Shown here: piece by piece, positions 50,820-62,177 of the stretch
Layout: each line of letters begins with the position of its first letter
How positions within the stretch are numbered: position 1 is the stretch's first letter
NCBI GenBank assembly: GCA_015039365.1
Contig: WION01000210.1
Location: forward strand, 30,416-94,415
Source: Amanita rubescens
Lineage: Eukaryota; Basidiomycota; Agaricomycetes; Agaricales; Amanitaceae
Direction: 5' to 3'
DNA: 64,000 nucleotides
Program-made: the position numbers and the translations under genes
The notes under the pieces: model-generated
The model's input: the letters and a program-made list of their open reading frames with translations, nothing else
Databases searched by the model: none
Told to the model about the DNA's origin: nothing

Positions 50820-51566
50820 AAGTGAAGAAAGAAGAAGTTATAAATAACAAGTTGACCTCATGGAGTCAATTTAAGAAAGATCTCAAAGCAAGGTTCTCCA
50901 ATCCAACCAAGGAACAGAGAGCCCTTAACAAAATGCACAACTTTGTGCAAGGAAAGCTCTCAGTACAATCATATCTCAATAAATTCAAACACCTGAAAGC
51001 AAGATCCAAGATCTCAGATTCTGATGCACTATATTTAGTCAAGAGAGGGTTAACCCCAGCCATCATGAATAAAGTTTATGGGAATGATGACAATATTCTC
51101 ACTGATTATGATGAGCTGTCTAAGAAACTCAGAAAGATTGGCACCAATTTAGACATCACCCGAGGATATCAGTGATCAGCTCCAGGAGCAACCAATAGTA
51201 ATGGATCAAACAATTGAAACCCAAAATCTGATACCAAAACAGGATCAGGTACCACAGTTGGCAGATCAGGAAAGCCAATGGAGGTAGATTGAACAGGACC
51301 ACTATAATTGTGGAAAGTTTGGTCATGTTGCCAAAGAGTGCAAGGGGCCCAAACAAGAGAAAGGAGTATGTTTCAAATGCGGAAAGATGGATCATCATGC
51401 AAATGAATGTCCTATCAAGAAGAAAGATGCAATCAAGGGAAAGACAAAGAAGGTTGAAGAAGAACCCAAACAGGAAGATGAATTGAAGGAAGAGATAGAA
51501 GTTGAGGAACAACCTGAAGGAGAGTATGAAGAAGATGAAGTGGATTTTATGAATGGGGACGAGTAG
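50820..51566 (+). pseudogene. Gag remnant of another gypsy lineage, plus strand
   Basis: Capsid text (LTSWSQFKKDLKARFSNPTK, NKMHNFVQGKLSVQSYLNKF, YLVKRGLTPAIMNKVY) ends at a stop at 51175. In another frame follow two knuckles: HYNCGKFGHVAKEC, whose first Cys is replaced by His, and CFKCGKMDHHANEC, intact. Then comes a Glu-rich tail ending DFMNGDE and TAG near 51566. LTRs and pol are absent. Distinct from gypsy-A, -B and -D. Confidence 0.8.
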
Positions 51567-51765
51567 GTGCCATAGCATCAGGAAAATTCTCATTTGGCTT
51601 AAAATGACTTATTTAAAATAAGACATAATAAGTGTCAAAAGTAGGGGGGTGCCTTATTTTTGCCTGCTCCTCGGGTGTGCAGATACAATGCTGTGCACCA
51701 TGCAGCTCTCCCCCACCTTTGACAACCAGCCTCTCCTGGACTTTTTTAGCCAGCCAGGTAGGAGT

Positions 51766-52178
51766 TGTTACATTTGTTCGTTCACTGGTAAGTCAAGCTT
51801 ATCAGGTACCATAGGTTCCTCAAGGGAGTTCCGGCACTTAAGAACATTCAAAGAATAGGGGTGTTATCGGATAAGTCCTCAAGGGAGCTTAGATGATAAC
51901 GAGACAGATTTTGACTGTTAAAACTAGACTGAGGTCTAGTTGTATATTTGCATATTTATATACTGTACTAGGTATATACACAAATATGGTAAGTATGAAT
52001 GCATGTGATAACGAAACGGTCACATGTGATAATGAAACAGTTTACATGTGATAAAATGAAATAGCATATGATAAACGATGAATGTTCCAGAAGGAACGCA
52101 TATGCAAATAATGACGTAGGAGGGATAACAAAGATGATAAGATAAGAAAAAGATAGGCCATGACGTACGTTTGTAACA
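51766..52178 (-). repeat. gypsy-B 3' LTR (413 bp)
   Basis: Matches 61746-62177 apart from C/T, G/A changes and a deletion of about 18 bp near 52046. Confidence 0.9.
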
Positions 52179-52235
52179 TAGCCCTTCTCCTACATACGAA
52201 GTCCAATATTCACCGAATATTGAAATAATTGGTGA

Positions 52236-54445
52236 CTATGTGTCACAATTGTGTTCGGCGTCGCTATCGTAGGTGTAAGAGTCTTCATTTCCTTGCCAGG
52301 GATGACGACAGCGGTGGCAGTTGTCGGTAAGTCGTTCTTGAAGAGTTGGTCATTCTTCTCGTGTATTTGAGGTGGTCATTGTGTTGATGGGTCGTGTTGA
52401 TTGTCCTCGTGTGGATTGGCCTCGGCGATTTCCAAGGTTTCATCGTGATGGTGGGGGTCCGGTGGTAGTGGTGGTAAAACAGTTACCTGGGGGACGAGTA
52501 TTTGTTCCTCGTCGTCTTCTTTTGATAAGCAGGGAAGGTTCGCCTTGTTCGAGTTGGGCGGAATCAATACTAGTAGCGGGCAATGTGGTAGAAACACGTT
52601 GTTCGGGAATTTGTTCAAATGGTGTAGGCGGTGGCTGCGTTACAGCGTCCAGGTAAGTGGGAGGAGGGGTCTCTTCATGTGTCGGGCCTCAATGTATTTC
52701 TTGTCATCGATGGTGTTCAGTAGTATGGTGTGGGCCTCCGCATATGTAACAGCCTTGAGTTCCAGGAATATCTTCTCTGTCAAAGGCTTGGTTATTCAGT
52801 TCGAACGATACTAATCGTTCAGCTGAGGGATCAGGCCCATGCAGATGAAAGATGGTGCAGCGTGTTGGGTTTTCGGGGATGGGGACATCTCGTCCTTCAA
52901 TGGTATGCCCTGTCTGAAGGGCGATGACGGCGGCATCTTGGTGTTCATTATTGGTATTAGGTCTGTTAGGGTTGCGATCATGTCTCCATACAAGATTGTT
53001 AATCGTTGTTTGTAGTTGTTGTAAGATGGTTATATCCCAACCATCGGGGGTGAACATCGGGTTGAGACGGTCGTTAAGAACTCAAATTCATTCGAGTGTA
53101 GCGATGACAGGAGTATGGGGAAATACAGGTCATCCATGCATCCAAGCCATTCCAGTATCTAAAGCAAGTTGTCGTGTCGGTTGAATGAAATGATGACGGT
53201 GTCTGGCGGTGGTAAGACGGGTCGCTTCTTCAAGGTATACGTCTCCTCGTAGATCACAAAACCAATGAATATTGTTCCAGATCATTAAAGTGATCCAACG
53301 GTTGCAGTGCAGTTCTTGGAACCGGCAGGTAAGATTAATGATGACATTAATGAGGGCCATCAGATCGGGGCAAACATATCTATTCAGGATGAACAGATAG
53401 TTGTTGGCGAAAGTCCAAGACGTGAACAATGTCCAGATTCGACAAAAGGCTCGTCGAATAATCGGGTCGATGAAGGAAGGGATGGCGTAATGTGTCAAGA
53501 TGACGTCTACGGCGGGAATGTTAGGTGCAGGTACATTGAAGTTATTGTCAAGGGTGGAGGCGTGTTGAAATAAGAACCTAGGAATAGGTCCTTCAGCAGG
53601 GAGTCTAGGTGTCGGGCTCGTAGATCGAGCGTGGGTTTCCCTCATTAAATCTAATGGGGTATAGAGGGGCCTCGGTGATGGAGTGTCTTCTGGGAAGACG
53701 ATAGGGATTGAGATGGGGTTGATGAGTCTTTCATTAATTTCGTCATCGGCGATGGCGTTAGCGGTGACAATATCGAGTTCAGCGGCAACAGCATTGGCGG
53801 CGGCTGTAGCGGCATTGGTGGCGGCGACGGTTCTTGCTCTTTCAAAGTAGTTGTTGACAAGTTCTTCGTCGATGGGGGGAATCCCCACGGTAAAGGCAGT
53901 GGTATTGAACATGAGTAATGCTTCTCGCATGACTCGGATATCGGCAGGGGTAGTGTCGGGATGTGGTCCGCGTGCATAGGTGATAACCAGTTGATCTCTG
54001 GTTGCGAATACTTGAGCTACCATCTCCTGCATTTCGGGTGGCACAGGAGTGTCAGGGAGAATAGCGTTCCCCATATCTGTAACGCTTTGCATTAGCTCTT
54101 CTATTGTAGAAGCGTTTGATGGTGGGAAGGTATAAGATGAATCAGAAGATAAAGAATCTTCATTTCGTGGCATGAATTCCTCGTCAGAGGGGATTATAGG
54201 GAACCATTCCGTAGCAATAGATGTGTAATGAACATACAGATGGGAGGAGGAATTGGCAATGGTGTAGGTGATTCCTCTCTAGAAGGGGTCGGAGGGACGA
54301 TTTCCTCAACGACTGTTGAAGTGGCTGGGGTATCAGCGGCAAAGGGAGTATCAATAGGGGAGGACATGGTTTCAAGAGCAGCGTTTTCGTTGTTTACAAG
54401 TAGCGGGGATAATTGCTGTGATTCCATGTTGTTCCTTATATTCAT
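52236..54445 (-). pseudogene. gypsy-B ORF-X, 3' copy
   Basis: Starts MESQQLSPLL at 54445. An indel near 54205 shifts the frame, after which PRNED at 54173 runs to TAG at 52236-52238. The rest is one frame interrupted by about seven TGA codons, at 53130, 53100, 53094, 52700 and others; homology or context suggests CGA at each. Text: TDMGNAILPDTPVPPEMQEM, an Ala-rich helix, RRAFCRIWTLFTSWTFANN and NDRLNPMFTPDGWDI. Then comes CYICGGPHHTTEHH, a C-x2-C-x4-H-x4-H knuckle-like motif, a Pro-rich stretch and YDSDAEHNCDT at the end. Related to gypsy-A ORF-X; no function known. Confidence 0.7.
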
Positions 54446-56315
54446 TTAAGGTCTCCTCGGAGTGTTCTAAGTTTTCCTCAGTTTCCCATGAATTGTCAGA
54501 TGTCGGATAACCTTTCCATTTGACTAAAAATTGCCATTGGTTTCCTTTTCTTCGGTGCGAGACAATTGTCTCGATTTCATATTCTTCTTTGTTATCTATA
54601 AGGTCTGGAGTAGGTCGTGTAAAGTTTGGACCATGTGTTTTGTTCTCGTGGTAAGGAGTTAAAAGTGAAACATGAAACACGGGGTGAATCTTCCATCTTG
54701 GGGGAAGTTCAAGTTTAGCGGTGACAGGTCCTAAGATTTTCTCAATCTTGAACGGTCCTTCTCGTCTAGGCGAGAATTTTCTTATTTGTCCTGTTTTCAG
54801 GTTTCGTGAGTCTAGCCATACCAAATCTCCTTCTTTAAACGCGGGAGATTTCCCTTTAACACGTTGAGTCATTAGCTGTCTAGCTAATTCGTGTGCGGCG
54901 AGAGCTTCATCTCGTATTTGCGTTAGGACCTTGAAGCGGTCTTCAGCAGCGGGTACATTGATTCGCGGGAATGCTGTGGGGATAGCCACAGGTTCTATTC
55001 CAAACATGATTTCAAACGGAGTCATCTTGGTAGATTGGTGTATCCATTGATTGTGCGCGAATTCTGCTAATGGCAAGTGATCTTTCCATTGTTTCGGATG
55101 ATCAACACAGTATAATCGGAGGTAGGTTTCTAGCTCCTGATTGAGTTGTTCGAGGTATATGTCTCCTCGTAGATCACAAAACCAATGAATATTGTTCCAG
55201 ATCATTAAAGTGATCCAACGGTTGCGGTGCAGTTCTTGGAACCGGCGGGTAAGATTAATGATGATGTTAACGAGGGCCATCAGATCGGGGCAAACATATC
55301 TATTCAGGATGAACAGATAGTTGTTGGCGAAAGTCCAAGACGTGAACAATGTCCAGATTCGACAAAAGGCTTGTCGAATAATCGGGTCGACGAAGGAAGG
55401 GATGGCATAATGTGTCAAGATGACATCTATAGCAGGAATGTTTGGTGCGGATACATTGAAATTGTCGTCAAGGGTAGAGGCGTGTTGAAATAAGAACCTA
55501 GGAATAGGTCCTTCAGCAGGGAGTCTAGGTGTCGGGCTCGTAGATCGAGCGTAGGTTTCTCTCATTAAATCTATGGGAGTGTAGAGAGTCCTTTGCGTTT
55601 GGATATCTTCCGGCATAGTGATGGGTATGGGGTAGTGTTCAGTGGTGATGATAGGTGGTGGCGTTGTTTCAACAATGATGGTGTTGGCTGCCAGAGCAGC
55701 TTCAGCGGCTACAGCATTAGCGGCGGCAGAGATAGCGGAGATGGTAGCAGCGTTGGTAGCGGCGATAGTTCTTGCCCGTTCATAATAGGCACTGACAAGG
55801 GTTTCAGGGAGAAGAGATACTCCCATGGTTGCGGCTGATGCGTTAAATTGCACATGAGCTTTGCGCATGGCACGGATATCTTCAGCGGTTGTGTCGGGTA
55901 ACGGTGGTTGGGCGAGGGTGATAATCACTTGATCTCTTGTTTGGAAGAGTTGGTCGACAAGAGCCTGCATTTCCGGTGGTACAGGGCTACTGGGAAGTAT
56001 CGCATTTCCCATGTCTGTTATGTTTCGCATTAGTTCTGTTATGGTGGAGACATTGGATGACGGAAATGAATAAGTCAATTTGGAGGAAGAGTCCTCTTTG
56101 TCTCGTGGTATGAATTCCTCGTCGGAGGGGATCATGGGGAAATATCTAGTAGCGTATGAATCGTAATGTAACATACTGAACAGTGGGGGAACTGGCAAAG
56201 GTGCGGGTGATTCCTCTCTGGAGGGAGTCGGAGAGATGATCTCGTCAACGACTGTCGTCGGGGTAGCAGCAGGGGTAGTGTTAGCAGGGAAGGACATGAT
56301 TTTCAAGAGCGACAT
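54372..56315 (-). CDS. Chimeric ORF: ORF-X N-part fused to integrase C-terminus and chromodomain
   Basis: Formed by the tandem duplication in gypsy-B. The first part is ORF-X text (TDMGNAILPSSPVPPEMQAL, Ala-rich helix, FCRIWTLFTSW) up to DLRGDIYLE. It then switches to integrase text QLNQELETYLRLYCVDHPKQ and on through KMTPFEIMFGIEPVAIPTAF, FSPRREGPFKIEKILGPV and the chromodomain (WQFLVKWKGYPTSDNSWE). The joint falls at about 55150 in GAGGTATA, a short homology shared by both parents. The 647-codon frame is open, although both flanking copies are broken. ORF-X proper starts slightly upstream (MESQQ at 56358) in another frame. Probably an accident, but a translatable fusion. Confidence 0.7.
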   Translation of the reverse strand: MSLLKIMSFPANTTPAATPTTVVDEIISPTPSREESPAPLPVPPLFSMLHYDSYATRYFPMIPSDEEFIPRDKEDSSSKLTYSFPSSNVSTITELMRNITDMGNAILPSSPVPPEMQALVDQLFQTRDQVIITLAQPPLPDTTAEDIRAMRKAHVQFNASAATMGVSLLPETLVSAYYERARTIAATNAATISAISAAANAVAAEAALAANTIIVETTPPPIITTEHYPIPITMPEDIQTQRTLYTPIDLMRETYARSTSPTPRLPAEGPIPRFLFQHASTLDDNFNVSAPNIPAIDVILTHYAIPSFVDPIIRQAFCRIWTLFTSWTFANNYLFILNRYVCPDLMALVNIIINLTRRFQELHRNRWITLMIWNNIHWFCDLRGDIYLEQLNQELETYLRLYCVDHPKQWKDHLPLAEFAHNQWIHQSTKMTPFEIMFGIEPVAIPTAFPRINVPAAEDRFKVLTQIRDEALAAHELARQLMTQRVKGKSPAFKEGDLVWLDSRNLKTGQIRKFSPRREGPFKIEKILGPVTAKLELPPRWKIHPVFHVSLLTPYHENKTHGPNFTRPTPDLIDNKEEYEIETIVSHRRKGNQWQFLVKWKGYPTSDNSWETEENLEHSEETLNEYKEQHGITAIIPATCKQRKRCS

Positions 56316-57085
56316 TTTTGATGTTTGTGAGTAATGGGGATGATTGCTGTGATTCCATGTTGTTCCTTATATTCATTTAAGGTCTCCTCGGAGTGTTCTA
56401 GGTTTTCCTCAGTTTCCTATGAATTGTCAGATTTCAGATAACCTTTCCATTTGATTAAAAATTGCCATTGGTTTCCTTTTCTTCGGTGCGAGACTATTGT
56501 TTTGATTTCGTATTCTTCTTTGTTATCTATAAGATCTGGGGTTGGTCTTGTAAAGTTTGGACCATGTATTTCGTTCTCGTGATAAGGTGTCAAGAGTGAA
56601 ACATGAAAAACAGGGTGAATCTTCCATCTTGGGGGAAGTTCTAATTTTGCGGTGACAGGTCCTAAGATCTTCTTGATCTTGAACAGTCCTTCTCGTCTAG
56701 GTGAGAATTTTCTTATTTGTCCTGTTTTTAGATTTCTTGAGTCTAGCCATACTAAGTCTCCTTCTTTGAAGGCGGGAGATTTTCCTTTAACACGTTGAGT
56801 CATTAGCTGTCTAGCTAATTCGTGTGCAGCGAGAGCTTCATCTCGTATTTGTGTTAAGACCTTGAAGCGGTCTTCAGCAGCAGGTATGTTGATTTGCGGG
56901 AATGCTGTGGGGATCGCCACAGGTTCTATTCCAAACATGATTTCAAACGGTGTCATCTTGGTAGATTGATGTATTCATTGATTGTGCGCGAATTCTGCTA
57001 ATGGCAGGTGATCTTTCCATTGTTTCGGATGATCAACGCAGTATAAGCGGAGGTAGGTTTCTAGCTCTTGATTGAGTTGTTCCAA
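54420..57085 (-). repeat. Tandem duplication within gypsy-B, period about 1.93 kb
   Basis: Integrase C-terminus at 56417-57085 repeats at 54420-55150. ORF-X at 55155-56358 repeats at 53235-54428. Anchor pairs: ATTCCATGTTGTTCC at 56351/54421 and CCAAACATGATTTC at 56931/55000. Confidence 0.85.
56417..56956 (-). pseudogene. gypsy-B integrase C-terminus, first copy
   Basis: Reads MTPFEIMFGIEPVAIPTAF to KGYLKSDNS and stop. Compared with the second copy it has Trp codons changed to stops at both ends (TGG to TGA at 56974-56976, before IHQSTKM, and TGG to TAG at 56417 before ETEENLEH). The GPF/Y region and a partial chromodomain are visible. Confidence 0.85.
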
Positions 57086-58609
57086 TTCTCCGTCAGTTTG
57101 CAGGTGAAAGGCGGTTGACTTTCTATGGTCAATTCCGAAGATTTTGCAGATTTCTTCAAAGACTTTAGAAGTAAATTGTGGTCCTCTATCGGAAATAAGG
57201 GTTGTTGGTAACCCATAACGTTTGTAAATGTCGTTGATGTAAGAATTGGTGGTATCCATAGCGGTAAAAGATTTTTTGCATGGTATGAATATTACGCCCT
57301 TTGTTAAGCCTTGATCGACCACGGTCAAAACAGAATCAAAACCGTTGATAATTGGCAGATCTGTGATGAAGTCCATTGAAACTTGTTCAAATGGGCGTGT
57401 GGCATGGGATTTAATAGGCATCAAACCTGGTGTGATCGGATGTGTATTGACCTTCATTTGTTGACATAAGGCACAGCCTTCAACCCATTTAGATACTGTC
57501 GTTGTCATTCCAGGCCAATAATAGTTGCAGCGGATTAGCTCTAGTGTCTTTAATCGTCCAGGGTGACCCATAACTACGGGGTCATGATGTGATTTGATTA
57601 TTTTGTTTTGCAATTCTTCGTTTTGAGGGGCATAAACGTGTCCTTGATAACGAATAATGTTGTTGTCATTTTTCCAGTCATTAAACTTTGATCGGAGGGG
57701 TAGTTTTCCGTGTTTAAGACTGTCGATTACAACTTTAGCAAATTTGTCTTGTGGCAATAATTCAATGATTTTATCTGCCCAAGATACGTTGATTGCGGCA
57801 ATAACCATGTCATCAGTAATCATGGTTTGTGGGATTTCTTTTGCTTTTGCTTCTTCTTCATTAATATGGTCAGGGCATCTCGATAAAGCGTCTGCCTGAA
57901 TAAGTTTTGATCCGGGGACGTGTTCTAATTTGATATCAAACTCCATGATTTCTTGCCACCAACGTGATTGTCTGGTGGTCATTTTCTGCAGATGTTTATA
58001 ATATGATAAATTCTTATGATCACAATGGATCATGATTGTGTGTGGGCTTCCTTTTAGAAGGTGTCTCCAGGTTTCGAAGGCTTTCTTTATTGCTAATAAC
58101 TTGCAATCGTATACTTGATATCTTTGTTTGGTATCGCTTAACTGATGACTGATAAATCCACATGGGTGCATTTCTCCATCAGATCCCCGTTGTTTCAGGA
58201 TGGCTCCTACCACCCAATTTGATGCATCGGTTTCTAACAAAAACGGTTTCATTGGATCTGGCATAACTAGAACCGGTTCTTCTAGGAATTTCTCCTTTAA
58301 CGTGTCAAATGCTTTTTGACACTCTGCATCCCATCGGAAGGGAACTGTTTTCTTCGTGAGTTCCGTGAGCGGAGCCACTATTTCGGCGTAGTTTCCTATA
58401 AATTTCCTGTAAAAGTTCGTGAACCCTAGAAATGACCGAATTTGTTTGACGGTTTTTGGTTTGGGCCATTTGCTGATTCCAGCAAGTTTTACAGGGTCCA
58501 TCATGATCTTTCCTTCTTTGACAATCATCCCAAGGAATTCAACTTCCTTGGCAACGAATTTACATTTTTCCAGTTTCAGGAATAGATCGTTTTCTTTTAG
58601 CCATTGCAA
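56975..58609 (-). pseudogene. gypsy-B Pol: end of RT, RNase H, integrase core
   Basis: Order: KLEKCKFVAKEVEFLGMIV (RT end), FLGFTNFYRKFIGNYAEI, RNase H with ETDASNWVVGAIL and HCDHKNLSYY, the tether SKLIQADALSRCPDH, the integrase zinc finger (HPGRLKTLEL, CALCQQMK) and core MDFITDLPI, ISDRGPQF. The Glu region is TDGELEQLNQE. A 544-codon open frame. It is separated from the rest of RT by a frameshift at 58600-58670, caused by a 23-bp tandem duplication. Confidence 0.9.
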
Positions 58610-59418
58610 AACTTGCTGAGTGTGCTCCCTCGTTTCTGCCTTGTTCGCTCCCTCGTTTCTGCCTTGTTCGCTCCATATATCAACATGTCGTCAATGTAGA
58701 CGACTAGCCATCCTTTGGCTATCATGTCACGGAAGTATTCATTCATCATTGTTTGAAACATTGACGGTGAATTGCATAATCCAAAGAGCATTACAGTAGG
58801 CTCGAAGAGACCACAGTTTGTCGTGAATGCGGCCTTCCATTCGTCGCCTTTCTTTATTTGTACATTATTGTAACCCCATCAGAGGTCTAACTTGGAGAAA
58901 TATTTCACCTTTTGTAGTTTTAATAATAAGTCGGATACCAGAGGAAGGGGATAGGTGTTCCGTTTTGTCCAGCTATTGATGTATCGGTAATCTTGGCAAG
59001 GTCTCAACTCTCCTTTTTCTTTTTTTGCAACATAAAAGAAAGGAGACGCTTGTGGAGATTGTGATGGTCGAATATATCCTTTTTTGAGTTGTTCATTGAC
59101 CCATTTATTCATTAGCTGTTCTTCGTGAATTGATAATGGGTAATTCTTCGCCACTTTAGGTTTAAACCCTTCTTTTAGATCTATCACATGATCCCATTGT
59201 CGTGAAATTGGGAATCGTTCCGACATTTGTTTATCAAAAACTTTTCTCCATTTGTCGTATTCTGGGGGTAATTCTACTTTCGTAGCTTTATCTTTGTGTT
59301 CATGTGCAAGTGCTTGGGACGCTGATGTTTTCACTTGGATCCAAAGGTGATCAGTCTCGAGATCTTCGTCTTCATCTGTGCCCAGTTCTTCTTCTTTTCG
59401 GATATAATGAAGGTACAT
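58597..59418 (-). pseudogene. gypsy-B RT N-terminal and catalytic part
   Basis: MYLHYIRKEEELG then PPEYDKWRKVFDKQMSERFP, HVIDLKEGFKPKVAKNYPLS, RPCQDYRYINSWT and KVKYFSKLDL, then TGA at 58879-58881 where gypsy-A has an Arg codon (LDIRWGYNN). The frame continues WGYNNVQIKKGDEWKAAF, FGLCNSPSMFQTMMNEYF and YIDDMLIYGANKAETRERTR. It is then thrown out of frame by the duplicated CTCCCTCGTTTCTGCCTTG block (58625-58647, 58648-58670). Confidence 0.9.
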
Positions 59419-59921
59419 TTTGGTTTCTTCATCATGATCAAATGTAGTTTCCTTTTCTAGATCGATCTTCCTACCATCAGGGAACTTAACCGTTCCTTCA
59501 GACCAATCTATTCTGGGGTTGATTTCTTGGAGCCAAGGTAATCTTAATATCAGTCATTGATCGCCTAGTCATGTGATGTAAAACCAGTCTTTAAACCAGT
59601 TATCTTCGATGTTATAGCTTATCTGGATTTTATACCGTATATCTCCAGACTTGTTGTTTGTTCTGTCCACGTTTCACACTGGGATGGGTTTCTTTAAGCG
59701 AGTGATTTTGTTCAATTGATGAGTGAACTATCAACGAATTTTCCTTGCACGCCTGAGTCGATAAGAGCTTTGGTTTCAGCGGTTTTTAGATTCGAACATT
59801 GGGAGATGGGAATGGTGATTTTATTTCTGGATATAGATGATACTGTTACACCATTTATACATAATTGTTCATCTTCAGAGATGACGGACGCTGATTCATT
59901 GTCATCTTGTTCTAAAAACCC
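59419..59921 (-). pseudogene. gypsy-B protease region
   Basis: Entered in the -1 frame from 59921-59915: FLEQDDNESASVISEDEQ, then ALIDSGVQGKFVDSSLI with the protease D-S-G. A one-base loss near 59715 shifts the frame; then NVDRTNNKSGD, a stop, LGDQ, a stop, LILRLPWLQEINPRIDW. The stops are TGA. Alignment with gypsy-A (VKNVDGTYNTNG; LGDQNLILGLPWL) fits CGA ancestry. Confidence 0.75.
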
Positions 59922-61675
59922 TTCTCGTTCAACTTTCGGCGGGCGCTACGTGGTAATGTTTTTGCCATTTCTCGTATGACGGCAATTCTTTGGTCTTCAT
60001 CATTTTCATCATCGGAACTTTCATTTGATGAGTTACTGTCGTCTTCGTTGCTATCTGCATCCAGTGCTCTGATTCTTCGTCCTTTTCCTTCCCTTTTGTT
60101 GCGGTCACTATTTCGTCTGCGTGGTTTCCCTCGAAAGTGTCTTCTAGGTGCTGCCTTTCTTTGTGAATTCCCAAGGTTTTGTCGTTTCTTTTTGGGATTA
60201 GGACAGTCTGGGATTAAGTGTCCTGTGTTTCCACATCCATAGCATTTAGTGGTCTTTATCCAATCCATGGAAGTTTCTGCAATCTGTATTCGTTGTGCTT
60301 GTTCCAGTAGTACTTCATCAACCTCCATTTTGTCTTCAAACTCTTTAGTTTGTCCAAAAGTGGAAAACAACGTGTTTGCCACTTCTATGTCGAGGATACG
60401 AGTTCGTAATGATTTATAGGTCATTGGGGCGCCTCCCAGTCGTAGTTTTTCTCATAAGGTGTTGGTAGTCCTAAAACCAAGAGGTGGCATTTTGTCGTAT
60501 CGTCGGTGACTTTGGCTAAATTGAGATCTTGGTCAACACGTGCTATATACTGGTTAATTGATTGTTTCGGAAGTTTCTTCCATGTGAGTAATCTGTGCAT
60601 GGCTAGTCCCGGTTCGTCTACTTGTCCCCAATCTTCTTTTAGTTCTTTGATGAACATTTTGTAATCGGTATATTTTGTTGTTTCGGCATCGTATTCAGCT
60701 ATTTTATTATCGCGCCATTGTTGAGCATTTCTGTCAATATGATACATGATGAATTGTATCTTATCTTGAGCGTCAGTCATTTTATTCATTTTCATGAATA
60801 ATTCGGCTTTCGGTAAGAACAGATTGAGATATTTTTGATCTCCTTCGAATGGTTTGGGGGGTTTGATCTTTGGTAGATCTGACCTTGATTCGGTCTGGGG
60901 TCCTAGTCCAGATCCACTCATGTCTCTTTCTTTTCCTTTTCTAGAAGAGAATGGATTGATTGGTGGGACAAATGGGTGTAGGAATGTAACAGGGGGTAAC
61001 GGTGCGGATTGTGCGGCTTCGAGTTTTGGTTCTGATAAAAGGGATAAGGAAGCGATCAATTGAGCTGAGGTTTCGTCTTCAGCTTGTTGTTCTACTGTGG
61101 GTATAACAACGACTTCGGTTCCAGGTACATAATCAAGTTTATCCTGGGATTCTTCTTCTTTTTCTTCTTCAGAAAAAGGGTTTTTGTCTTCTTCTTTATC
61201 GGACTCTCCTGACAGATCGGCGCTTTCTCGGTAATGAACCTGTGGTGATGCGAGTGGGGTTTCTTGTTCGGTGATTTCTGGTTCGTTCGCTTTCTTCCAA
61301 CGTTGTAGTGCGGTTCGTGATAACTCCTCTTTTCCTCCAATGAAGGGTTCTCCTTCAAAGTATTCATCTCTGATATAGTACGGTTCTTCTCCTGTTTCCG
61401 ATTCAGTGGCATACCAACATTTGTTCTTTTGGTCGTAGGCAAGCTTTCATTCATTTATGTAGGTATAATCCTCCTTTGAATGCAAAAGATTGATTTGGTG
61501 GTCTACCAAGTTTTTGTTTTACCCAGAACTGGTGGCCTGGTACGGGTTCTCCTGAAGCGGTATAACACCAACCGTTTTCTCGTTTATCCCAATGAATGGA
61601 ATGTTCGTCAAGATAGTAGCGATTATCAATGGGGTTTCTTTTGGCGTTATTCAGAGGGGTACTTTTAGATTGTCG
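59912..61675 (-). pseudogene. gypsy-B Gag, frameshifted
   Basis: N-terminus about 61675: RYYLDEHSIHWDKRENGW and PPNQSFAFKGGLYLH, homologous to gypsy-A Gag. A frameshift near 61455 follows, then WYATESETGEEPYYIRDEYF and an acidic linker. The capsid part (61059-60421) has KPFEGDQKYLNLFLPKAELF and FIKELKEDWGQVDE. A second frameshift at 60421-60425 interrupts it, then MTYKSLRTRILDIEV and the knuckle CYGCGNTGHLIPDC. A Ser/Asp/Glu-rich tail reaches TAG at 59912-59914, directly after the slippery site. Confidence 0.8.
59915..59921 (-). promoter_or_regulatory. -1 ribosomal frameshift site, gypsy-B gag/pol
   Basis: G GGT TTT followed at once by TAG. The -1 frame (GGG TTT TTA GAA) is the protease frame. 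Same heptamer as in gypsy-D. Confidence 0.75.
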
Positions 61676-61732
61676 TGGAGCAATGATGAATGAGGGGAGG
61701 TGAGAGCGTTAAAGCTATTGTGCTCGGAGAGG

Positions 61733-61744
61733 AGTCTAGTTTTA
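61733..61744 (-). promoter_or_regulatory. gypsy-B PBS, self-priming type
   Basis: Minus-strand PBS TAAAACTAGACT, one base inside the 5' LTR, is perfectly complementary over 12 nt to AGTCTAGTTTTA at 61910-61899 in the LTR. That site lies 23-30 nt downstream of TATAAATA (61940-61933). Confidence 0.75.
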
Positions 61745-61745
61745 T

Positions 61746-62177
61746 TGTTACGTTTGTTCGTTCACTGGTAAGTCAAGCTTATCAGGTACCGTAGGTTCCT
61801 CAAGGGAGTTCCGGCACTTAAGAATGTTCAAAGAATAGGGGTGTTATCGGATAAGTCCTCAAGGGAGCTTAGACGATAACGAGACAGATTTTGACTGTTA
61901 AAACTAGACTGAGGTCTAGTTGTATATTTGCGTATTTATATACTGTACAAGGTATATACACAAATATGGTAAGTATGAATGCATGTGATAACGAAATGGT
62001 CGCATGTGATAATGAAACAGTTTACATGTGATAATCAACATGCATGTGATAAAATGAAATAGCATATGATAAACGATGAATGTTCCAGAAGGAACGCATA
62101 TGCAAATAATGACGTAGGAGGGATAAATGAAGATGATAAGATAAGAAAAAGATAGGCCATGACGTACGTTTGTAACA
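61746..62177 (-). repeat. gypsy-B 5' LTR (432 bp)
   Basis: TGTTACGTTTG to CGTTTGTAACA, minus-sense promoter LTR with TATAAATA. Solo relatives at 9070 and 41574. Confidence 0.9.

Larger units (their letters stand above)
51766..62177 (-). mobile_element. gypsy-B: older chromodomain Ty3/gypsy element with internal duplication (10.4 kb)
   Basis: LTRs 51766-52178 and 61746-62177 (TGTTAC...TTTGTAACA) enclose a minus-strand element: gag, -1 site, protease, RT, RNase H, integrase, chromodomain, ORF-X. A 1.93-kb block (integrase C-terminus plus most of ORF-X) is tandemly duplicated. Many stops are TGA at expected CGA. Flanks GGAGT and GAAGA do not match, so the outer ends were rearranged; the right flank lies inside gypsy-C pol. 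A relative of gypsy-A, with the same gene order. Confidence 0.9.

Noticed and set aside
53307..55838. Plus-strand ORFs of 80-88 codons that occur twice
   Set aside because: Antisense shadows of ORF-X duplicated with the 1.93-kb repeat.
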